Shown here in pieces: positions 55,810 to 64,000 of a stretch of DNA of 64,000 bases (the stretch's first letter is position 1; every line of letters begins with the position of its first letter). The notes beneath the pieces were generated by a model, which was not told the DNA's origin, ran no database searches, and saw only the letters and a program-made list of their open reading frames with translations. Both the position numbers and the translations under genes were made by a program. This stretch comes from Stictocephala bisonia (taxonomy: Eukaryota; Arthropoda; Insecta; Hemiptera; Membracidae). The DNA is taken from positions 248,001-312,000 of the forward strand of contig JAQJVL010000688.1 of assembly GCA_035578905.1 (NCBI GenBank). The letters run 5' to 3'.

Positions 55810-58196
55810 ATATTGCTCTAAATATTACATTCTTCAATTATGTTTTTATAATGGTTTTTAGTCGGATTCCAACTAATAAAAAAAAAAAAAAAAAAATATA
55901 CTATTGAGTTTCGGTGATCCTAAGAATTTTTTATTGCCGATAACATTAAAATAAATAAATTTATACATTGTTAACTACAGACTTCATCATTTGACACTAT
56001 ATTCATTGTCATCATTACAATTGCTATGAGCAATATTACACATATGTATGGGTGGTTGATGAGTGTCTATCACCACTGCACGTGTATGGGTGGTTGATGA
56101 GGTCTATCACCGTTGCACGTGTATGGGTGGTTGATGAGGTCTATCACCGTTGCACGTGTATGGGTGGTTGATGAGTGTCTATCACCACTGCACGTGTATG
56201 GGTGGTTGATGAGGTCTATCACCGTTGCACGTGTATGGGTGGTTGATGAGTGTCTATCACCACTGTTTGTGTATGGATGGGTCTATCTTCACTCCATGTG
56301 TGTGAGTGGGTAGTGAGGGTCTATCACCACGGAATGAGTGTGGGTAGATGGTGTGGCTTTATAACCACTGCACGAGTATATGGGTGGGTGGTGAGGGTTT
56401 TATACCACTGCACCTGTATGGGTAGGTAGTATCTATAACCACTGCACGAGTATGGGTGAGTGGGCCAACAGTGGCCTACGCATTCTGTATTCAAATTGTA
56501 GACATAAAATGGGATTAACAACAGATCAATCCTGTGACTTTGTAGAACGTATTTCACAAATTACCTAATAATTTCATTATATAATGAAAAATGACCTAAT
56601 TTTCTTAACTTACTTAAAATAAAATTTTACAAGTATTGTGGTCAAGTTAAGTGTACTACCTGAGGAGCTTCTAAAAGGTATTAAATAAAACAACATAAGA
56701 TAAACTGATATAACATTTTTAGGGGAAATTGAGCGTTTTTCTTCATTAAAGGGTATATAATAAAATCTGATATTTTTATATAAATATATATCAAAAGCAT
56801 AAAAATTGGATGATTGAATTGGGAAAATTATAAAAATTTTATATGAGTTGAAATTATAGTAGAAAAATTAGTAATACTTGTAATATTTTCAGCAAGTATC
56901 AGCATTGTGACGAGTGGCAGTTGCTTCGGATGGATGGCCCCTGTTCTACCTCATCTATTGGAACCAGATAGTGAAATTCCACTCACTCCTCAACAAGCTC
57001 CTTGGATTGTCTCCATTATAGAGTTAGGAAATGTTATTAGTGCATTACCCGCTGGTTATGTGGTAAACTACATAGGCCGCAAACCTACAATCCTTCTGAC
57101 TGGCCCACTCTATATCTTGAGCTGGCTACTCATCATTTACTTCCCTTCAGTGTTCATGTTAGGACTAGCTCGTGTTCTCCAAGGGTTCACGATGGCATTT
57201 ACACTATCAGCAACTCCAGCGTATACTGGAGAGATCTCCAACAAATCTAACAGAGGAACTATCACCAGTTTAGCTAACTATTCTTGTTTATGGCTCGGAC
57301 ACCTCATAGAGTTCGCTGCTGCACCATTACTGTCCTTTAACAATTTTACTTACTTTACTCTAGCACTTAATATTCCCTTACTAGTGATCTTCAGCTTCCA
57401 ACCTGAAAGTCCCTATTACCTTGTAATGAAAGGCAAAGACGAAGAGGCACGAAAAGCTCTTCAGTATTTTAGAGACCTCTCATCTGAAGAGCTGGAAGAA
57501 GAACTGGTTGAAATAAAGCAGACCGTTTCTGTAAGTAAGAAAACAAGACTTCTTGATGCTATGGCTACACAGAAAGACAGAAAGGCCCTAATACTGCTGC
57601 TAGTGATAGCAGTGATGAGGAATCTCAGTGGATTAGTAGTAATTAGTGAATACTCCAACCAAGTATTTGCCATAACTCCGATAGAAGGAATATCAACAGA
57701 TATGATCACTGTAGCCCTCGGGCTCACCATGTTTGTTGGAAGTTGTGTGGGTGCGCTTTTCTGTGACATAATAGGAAGAAGGTGTCTTCTACTAACCACA
57801 AGTATAGGTTGCCTGGTCAGCCAATTATTTACTGCTACATATTACCTTTTGCTTTTAGAAAGTCCTTACAAAGAAGTATATACATTTAGATGGATTGCAC
57901 CAGTTTCAATATTACTCTACTTTGGTTTATGCACTGCCATGACTGTGCGTAGTTCGTACACGTGTGAACTTTTCGAGACACATACTAGAGGTATGGCTGC
58001 TAGTATTGCTCAGCTAGGAAGTACAGTATCAGGTTTCATAGCTATGTTGACCTTTCAGCCCACCATATATTGGTTCGGAATATATTCTAGTTTTTATCTC
58101 TTCTCGTTTTATATTTTAATATCAGTTATATATTTTTACTTCAATGCTCCAGAAACAAAAGGCAAGTCATTTGATCAGATTAGAAAGGAGTTATAA
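55104..58196 (+). CDS. Tret1-like facilitated sugar (trehalose) transporter B, two exons
   Basis: Exon 1 is 55104-55155 (MTFKCTGLTRQYIAGLS + one base, donor GTACAT). Exon 2 is 56893-58196 (acceptor TAATATTTTCAG). The product has 451 residues with the same MFS sugar-porter motifs as gene A: NYIGRKP, PESPYYL, DIIGRR, ELFETHTRG and PETKGKS. The TM7 box is MRNLSGLVV, again without QQ. Compared with A, differences concentrate at residues 134-167 (SNKSNRG; LANYSCLWLGHLIEFAAAPL versus LANTSCYQLGYLIEYAAGPL) and at 257-260 (IAVMRN versus ISLMKN). Both frames are intact, so both copies are probably functional. AATAAA follows at 58,368. Substrate is inferred from the family only. Confidence 0.93.
55756..55804. 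repeat. (TA)n microsatellite in the gene B intron
   Basis: About 48 bp of alternating AT, longer than in copy A. Confidence 0.92.
56042..56463. repeat. Minisatellite in the gene B intron
   Basis: ATCACCACTGCACGTGTATG and ATCACCGTTGCACGTGTATG units of about 36-38 bp; the unit order differs from copy A. The plus-strand ORF at 56,113-56,313 is an artefact of the array. Confidence 0.87.
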
Positions 58197-58800
58197 ATGA
58201 TACATTCTCTCTAAACAATATAATTGTAAATGATTTGGTAAATAGTACTGATATTAGTGAATTCAGACCTAAGTCATTCTATACATGGTTTTGTACTTAT
58301 TTGATGGGAAAATTAGTCACACACACCTTGATGATATAGGACAAGTAATTAAGAAAGTATATGAACAAATAAATCTTATCATAGAAATTTAAGATGAATA
58401 GGACATTTATTATAAAACTCAGCAAATGTGATAAGTTAGGATAATGAAATGAATGGTGTAATTGAATATTTTCCTTTTTATTATAATTTATTGACACTAA
58501 AAATAAAAATATTACTTGACTGATAATATTTATTTGACCATGATCATACTCAACTCTACAAGTCTAAGATGTATCAAATGATACGTAATGCAGATTTGTA
58601 TGCTTTAGAGTGTGTAGGGGCAGTAAAAAATCAACATTTTAAAATTTATGTACAAAAGAATATTTGTTAAGAACAAAACATAAACTTAAAGCCCTGTACC
58701 GCATTGAACATTGTTATTAAGGGATTACATCCATAATGGCGTCTATCTCTGGACTCTACTACCCTTCTGACAAGCATGTGATTTACTATTTAAGTGAAAG
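58197..58800. other. 3' flank of Tret1-like gene B
   Basis: Collinear with 43,471-44,080, including the AATAAA at 58,368. No other gene. Confidence 0.5.
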
Positions 58801-58859
58801 GAAAACAGCCATGAAGCACCCCTGGAGGTATCCAGATTTTCTCAGAGGAAGAAATAAGA

Positions 58860-59270
58860 GAGTTGATTTCCTCTGTAGGAGAAAAATTAACCAGTATTGA
58901 CGGCATCTTTCAAAAATTTCTGTTGCATGCTAGTAGTAAAATGAAACAATGTCTTCAAACATTCTAAAATAATATACTAGCTACATGGAATTTTCTTGAA
59001 GCATTTAAGCGATCAAAACTTGTACCTGTTCTTAAGCCTGGCAAAGATTCCGATCGGGTGGAAAGTTATTGCCCTATATCTCTTCTTAGTGTTTGCTATA
59101 AGCTGCTAGCTGTAAGGCTGATAGTAGCTATACGATATAGTGATACATCGTAGTATAATAGTAGTAATTTATAGACTTTGCGATTGAAGTGTCAGTGGTA
59201 TACACATTCAACAGAACTATTACTTCATGGAAATCCTATGATCTCACACGTCAAAAAGGCCGCTTAAAAT
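58860..59270. pseudogene. RT relic in copy B (deleted version)
   Basis: 58,965-59,120 carries the same plus-strand RT words as copy A (AFKRSKLVPVLKPGKDSDRV, SYCPISLLSVCYKLL). The minus strand near 59,205-59,164 gives LNVYTTDTSIAKS, a piece of the inverted RT. Most of the inverted C-terminal part present in A is missing. Confidence 0.65.
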
Positions 59271-59393
59271 ATTAAGACCCACGTCCAAGTACTGGTTTTT
59301 TGTTGGGCAGTCAAATTTCTCATAAAATTCTTGGTAGGCCTTATTGGGAACATTTTTAAAGTACTTCTTATCGATCGTTTAATACTTTTAACA

Positions 59394-60940
59394 GTGAACT
59401 TCCTCATAGGGAACGGACACTGTTAAATCACTTCCGATCTGGCGTGCAGATGCACCTACTGAAAATACTAATGGGGATTGATACTAGGTCGGTCATGTGT
59501 TTTGGGTTGTCACATGCAACAACAAGTTACAGCTCCCTGCACTATTTTACGGATGTATTAGCTAGCATAAATAGAATCAGTGAGGTAAGTCTTAAATTAC
59601 TTGATTGATTGGATTTAACTTTGTGACAGAAGATCTCTTTATTATTTATATTAAAAAATATCAAGACTTTTTGAAGCCGTTCAAAATATATATTACTGCT
59701 TATTTTATAAATTAATAAATGCTAGCTGACAAGAATCATACGCTATACAATACAGTGTGTGTTTCCAGCAACCATTATTTGTCAGTTTAGTTAGACTATT
59801 GTACTAACTTTTTATGTACTTATGATATGTTATGTGTTTGGGAAATATTCTTATCAGTTTTTAAGCTTATTTTCTCAACTGAAATAAATTGGAATATCGT
59901 TTTTCAGCCGTAGAAAATAATATATAAGATGACTGATTTTTCACTTACGGTTTATTGGACACAATCCCCTATGTGGGTATTATGTGATAATGCGTTTTTA
60001 GGAGTGTTTCCAGAGATATGGTTGATACAGATGAGCTCTTTCCGCAAAGGATGAGCCTGGATTGAGATAATTTGACCAAAAGTTGAATTCCTGCTCAGGA
60101 AAATTTGTTATTGGAAATTGATCTATGATAATATTTCCTTTGAACCAATTGTAGAATTTTATTCACGTTCATTTATTTAAGGAAAAACAGAATATGAATT
60201 TTTTCACATTATCTGTTAATTAGCTATAAATAGTAAATAAATAAATTTTATTACTTTTGATAATAGAAAAATTACAATAGTGATATATGTGATTGGTAGA
60301 ATTGTTGGCGATTTCTAACGCTTCAAGTGTTGTAATAAACAAACACAACGTTTCGATACATGTAAATAAAACCCCTGTCGTCTTTGGGTGTTACTAACCT
60401 ACATTTATTTTGGTTTTGGGTTTCTTAAATATTGGTTAAGGTAGTAAGTAACATCTGACGATGAAGAGAGTTTTATAGCTGTCGAAACATTGTGTTTGTT
60501 TTTTTAAAACACTTGGAATTCCTCAACAACTACGTGAATACCAATCATGGAAAATCCAATCCCAACGGTAATGTAGAGGAGTACAGAGTGACAATTAATC
60601 TGGAAAAGGCTTGCTAACTAATCACAACAACTTTTGTTATGCCGTTAGTGATGATAGTTATCTACATAAATGAAACTGTTCACTGGATGTCACCTTTGTG
60701 GTGTGGCCCATCAGGTGTAGTAAGAAAATGTTTGAATAAGTCTATGTTCAGTTATACATAACTGTAAGGAACTAGTTTTACTGAAACAATGATGCAAATC
60801 GGACTTTAAAAAGAGGATCCAGTCGGAAAAGATTGCTGTTACGTTAAAAAATTGTGAAAAGCAGTTCAATAAAATGACAAATAACATAGCCTTATAGTAA
60901 AGTTGAATGCATTATTTACTGACCTATTTTTAAATCAGGT
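59394..60940. other. Non-coding part of copy B
   Basis: Collinear with 47,741-49,250, including the 190-bp inverted-end element at 60,324-60,515. B has a 36-bp extra phrase near 60,747-60,780 (CAGTTATACATAACTGTAAG) relative to A. No gene. Confidence 0.5.
60324..60515. mobile_element. 190-bp element with terminal inverted repeats (copy B)
   Basis: Same element as 48,681-48,870; ends CAAGTGTTGTAATAAACAAA and TTTTTTTAAAACACTTG. One extra mismatch (CGAAACATTGTG). Confidence 0.58.
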
Positions 60941-60944
60941 GTTT

Positions 60945-62010
60945 AAAATACTCCTCTCTAGTTGTCGGGAAGTGAGCCATTTGATTATAAAAACTGACTA
61001 CTGCATTTTTATGTATTCCTGAGGAATATCGTTGCGCTTCTTGTGCAATACGATGTAAGAGCTGGAAGACTTGGTGCTATCTTTGAGGTATCCCCAAAGT
61101 AAGTAGTCAAGTGGGGATTTCTAGAGAGAATACTGAATAAAAGTAATGCCTCACTTGGACACCAAAGTGTGCTGATCCATCTTGTTGGAAAACACCTTTT
61201 TGTATGTCAGACCTAACAATATCTAATGGTTATCTATGGTTAACAATGGCATTAACTATCTCATTTTAGAGCATAGTTCGACACATGTAAGCATTTAAAT
61301 TTCCATATATGACAGATGGTTCAACAATTTTATTTCGTAAAAAACCTGCACAAACGTTCTCTATTATTTGAGGACATTTTATGCCGCTTTCTGTTGAATA
61401 TCAAAAATATGAGAGTATTTCTAGTTATATGTTATTAAAAATGATAATTTAAATAGGTAAATGCTTAGTAAATGTGTTAAAAGCTTTGGTTTACAAAATA
61501 TTATTTATAGCTTTAATCATTTTATGAAATGTTTGTAAAAAGATGAAATTAATATCCAGGTGTAGTTCCTTTTAAAATATTATATTAGAACTTATTTTCC
61601 AGTGCGGGTTGTAGTTGTTGACACTCACAACAGTTGCCACATCTGAAAATACAATACATTTTGTTTTCTTCAATTTTATTCTTAACAGTTTTAAAAAATT
61701 CAAGCCGCCGATGAAAATTAGCTTCGCTCAGTTCTTGAAACAGCTGTGCTTTGTATGGTATGAAACCAGATTGATTTAACTCTCCACACATTGTTTCATG
61801 AGCATCCCATGCTATTCAGCTGAAGATCTAACTGACACCTTGAGATTTTCAACGAAAGACTGAATAACATCTAACGAGCCGTCTTTACTTGTCACTTTAG
61901 TTGGTCGTCCTGTTTTCATTCGTTCCTTAACATTACCAGTCCCTGAAATTGGGTAGCTGTTTATTGTGCTGAGGATTTTGAAATAATGTTCCTGTCGGGA
62001 AAAGTATCAT
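60945..62010 (-). pseudogene. Mariner-like (DUF4817-type) transposase relic
   Basis: Minus-strand words in order: GRPTKVTSKDGSLDVIQSFV and ENLKVSVRSSAE*HG (helix-turn-helix linker, 61,920-61,815), IPYKAQLFQELSEANFHRRL and EFFKTVKNKIEEN (61,760-61,660), NNYNPHWK (about 61,610), then after about 240 bp of unrecognised AT-rich DNA QQDGSAHFGVQ-like (61,180) and SPLDYLLWGYLKDSTK (about 61,100). Several frameshifts and stops. The catalytic QQDGAxxH box appears as NKMDQHTLV/QQDGSAHF across frames. No terminal inverted repeats recognised. Confidence 0.7.
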
Positions 62011-63490
62011 TCGACCTCCACTGAAGCCTGAGTTCAACTGATAACGCAACACAAGTAACTCAATCGTCGAGGTGAAAGTCCACAAAAGCCTACTACTACG
62101 TTACAAAACACAGAGTACTTGTTTCATTAGCAGGGATGTCTGAATATGTTGACCAGGAATGGAAAATGTCAATCACTAGACACAAATAAGGATCAGTAGG
62201 CAATAAAAAATAAATAAATAAATGAACTATGTTATTTGTCATGCCTTCTGAACCATTTTCCACATTTTTTTGTAAACTCATTCCATCCTTAGAAGTCCGG
62301 TTTGTGGCATCATTTTCAGTAAAACTCTACAAAATGGTTTAAAACACAACCTTTTGTAAAATTTGAAATGCTCCTCAGAGCCAATATCCACATAGGTGAC
62401 ACAAATGACTAATATGATCTGACACAAAACGATAAGAAAATAAACACAAGATCAAGCTTTTAAGTCTTATAATGGCGTGCACCTAACTTACAAACATTGC
62501 TTGCATTATATTCAAAGTACAGCTGCATATGCTATATAACGTTAGTACGTTTTTCATTTTAAATGTAATAAATCGTATAAATACAAAATAAATTCATGTT
62601 TACGTATTGAATATTTTAATAGACAGTATTCTTAGTGTCAAATAATATATTACTTAAATACAGCATAACGTTAGAATCAGAAAGAAAGTCCATCCATTTG
62701 GCCATTTTGAACCAATAACAGGCTAACACTGGAAACCCATTTGGAGTCAGTGTGACTCGAATGTAACTGACTCTCAAAAATTAATCGACCGGAAACGAAT
62801 CGAAACATTTATGAACCGGATACGCTTGGCTATTTATTAAGATAAATAATAATGTTGTCAGTGATTTACAATAGCTTTTCTAAATTCGAACATATCCAGG
62901 TAGGTTTTATACAGTTAAATTTTGTTTTATTTAGCTGAGGCTTGAATTGTTTGCAATTCTAAATGTGGTGCACATTACCATTTGTAAGACCATATAATAT
63001 TTTTTATAGTTATATTAATTATAGTTTATTTAACTTTTAGTCTTTATTTTTCATTACTTATACATTTGTTATGGGTTTCGTCAGAAGTGTTTATATCAAA
63101 GACAAGTTCAGTCACGGTAATAGAACCGGGCCAAAGCAATTTACACTGTTTAGTCTTCAACAAAACTAAGAATGAAGTATGTGGAAATACTTCATTACTA
63201 TGCACATTCAATACTATTATAACTATTTAAAGGACCTTGAATGTACTAAAGCCATTCATGGAGGCTCAAAGAAGTTGTATTTGACACGATATTTTATTAA
63301 TCATTATGAAATACTGAATGTAAGAATAATTCAAAATTATTGTTGTTTAAGTTTTTTTTTTTTTTTTTTGATGTTGTTATATCGAGGAACTGAACAACAA
63401 AAATATAACACAAACCATTTTAGTAGTTTTACTGTCTATGTTACTTCAACTTGAGATTTGTTTTCCCTGAAAAATTACGCTAATACCAGA
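62011..63490. other. Mostly unassigned DNA
   Basis: AT-rich, no credible gene. One dispersed repeat at 62,680-62,825 and a T-run at 63,352-63,370. ORFs of 61 and 91 codons have no recognised features. Confidence 0.4.
62680..62825. repeat. Third copy of the repeat found near the start of copies A and B
   Basis: AACACTGGAAACCCATTTGG and GTGACTCGAATGTAACTG match 34,275-34,315 and 54,080-54,120 in order, with divergence. It is therefore a dispersed repeat that also lies just inside the duplication's left boundary. Confidence 0.6.
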
Positions 63491-63497
63491 AGAATTG

Positions 63498-63806
63498 TTA
63501 TAAGATCAATACATAATATGGGGGGGGGAGGGGGAGGGTTATCTCTCTATAGTGATTACTGTAGTATCTTAAGTGGAAGCAGGCTACTTGGGTTTTTGAT
63601 GAGTTAGGATTTAGCTTCCAGGTTCTAAAATATTCTTCGAGGACTGCAATGTCACTTGTGAGTGTTTGTTCAGTAGCTGTAAAGTCCTTGTGTTGGTAAG
63701 CTAAAGCAATATCATCTGCATATATAAATTTTCTAGACTTTGTTATTGGGATGTCAGTGGTATACACGTTGAACAAAATTGGAGAAAGTACAGACCCCTG
63801 TGGCAT
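63498..63806 (-). pseudogene. RT fragment with YADD box
   Basis: Minus-strand MPQGSVLSPILFNVYTTDIP, RKFIYADDIALAYQHKDF and LEEYFRTWKLNPNSSKTQ. This is the palm region of a LINE reverse transcriptase, same type as the relics at 44.1-45.1 and 58.9-59.3 kb. It ends abruptly upstream (63,806) and runs into a C-rich strand (G-run at 63,521-63,538 on plus). A fragment only. Confidence 0.82.
63521..63538 (+). repeat. G-run
   Basis: GGGGGGGGAGGGGGAGGG, able to form a G-quadruplex on the plus strand. Confidence 0.8.
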
Positions 63807-63809
63807 CCC

Positions 63810-64000
63810 ATCCTACAGCTGTCTATAATATGTGCATAACAATAAATAAATGTATTCCTAATTTACGAAATACTATAAGTTTATTAAAATAAATTTCGAG
63901 TTTTTAGTTTACATTTACTGTAGTTTATTTATCGAACGATCTGACTTGACTTTAGAGTGCTCTTATAGCAAATACTGAAACTACTAAAAATTTGGGAATG
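63810..64000. other. Window end, nothing recognised
   Basis: AT-rich DNA without an ORF, RNA or repeat that I can support. Confidence 0.4.

Larger units (their letters stand above)
53880..61528. repeat. Tandem segmental duplication, copy B
   Basis: Collinear with copy A from AGAGGACATCATGAAGTTAA to AATCATTTTATGAA. About 7.65 kb, with the second Tret1-like gene. It keeps the uninterrupted target sites of both copy A insertions, and lacks about 0.5 kb of the RT relic present in A. Beyond 61,528 it continues into the mariner N-terminal part that A lacks. Confidence 0.92.

Overview
The window looks like nuclear DNA of an arthropod, most likely an insect. It is AT-rich, has spliced genes with GT-AG introns, an insect-type facilitated (trehalose/sugar) transporter pair, an insect-style lipocalin, a short run of the arthropod telomere-type repeat TTAGG, and many decayed LINEs, MITEs and minisatellites. 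I cannot name the species. Only three protein-coding genes look intact; almost everything else is repeat or transposon derived.

Region by region. (1) 1-11,300: one plus-strand lipocalin gene (apolipoprotein D / bilin-binding type), five recognised coding exons between 1,008 and 11,159. Its introns hold a long foldback element, a 38-copy 36-bp minisatellite, a MITE and a small minisatellite that grew out of that MITE. (2) 11,160-20,600: minisatellites (several able to form G-quadruplexes), a 47-bp satellite, promoter-like segments repeated from upstream of the lipocalin, and a second MITE copy with a target-site duplication. (3) 20,200-22,240: the most unusual feature. The tiny first coding exon of a Tret1-like transporter is present as a tandem array of seven copies (79-bp period), with a further leader relic upstream. 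Five copies keep both ATG and splice donor, and no transporter body lies next to them. (4) 22,300-31,820: a third MITE, a 128-bp satellite with a higher-order repeat, a LINE inserted in that satellite, and a Ty3/gypsy pol fragment. (5) 34,071-61,528: a tandem duplication of a roughly 8-kb cassette (copy A 34,071-49,834; copy B 53,880-61,528), each with one two-exon Tret1-like gene of 451 residues, a 36-38-bp minisatellite, and RT and mariner relics. Copy A received two LINE insertions whose empty sites are preserved in copy B. A further LINE sits exactly at the A/B junction. (6) 61,529-64,000: the rest of a mariner-like transposase relic, a dispersed repeat and one more RT fragment.

Functionally, the lipocalin would be a secreted carrier of a small hydrophobic ligand, and the Tret1-like proteins plasma-membrane sugar carriers. 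Nothing shows that they work together. The transporter locus is clearly amplifying, both at the scale of the whole gene and at the scale of its first exon.
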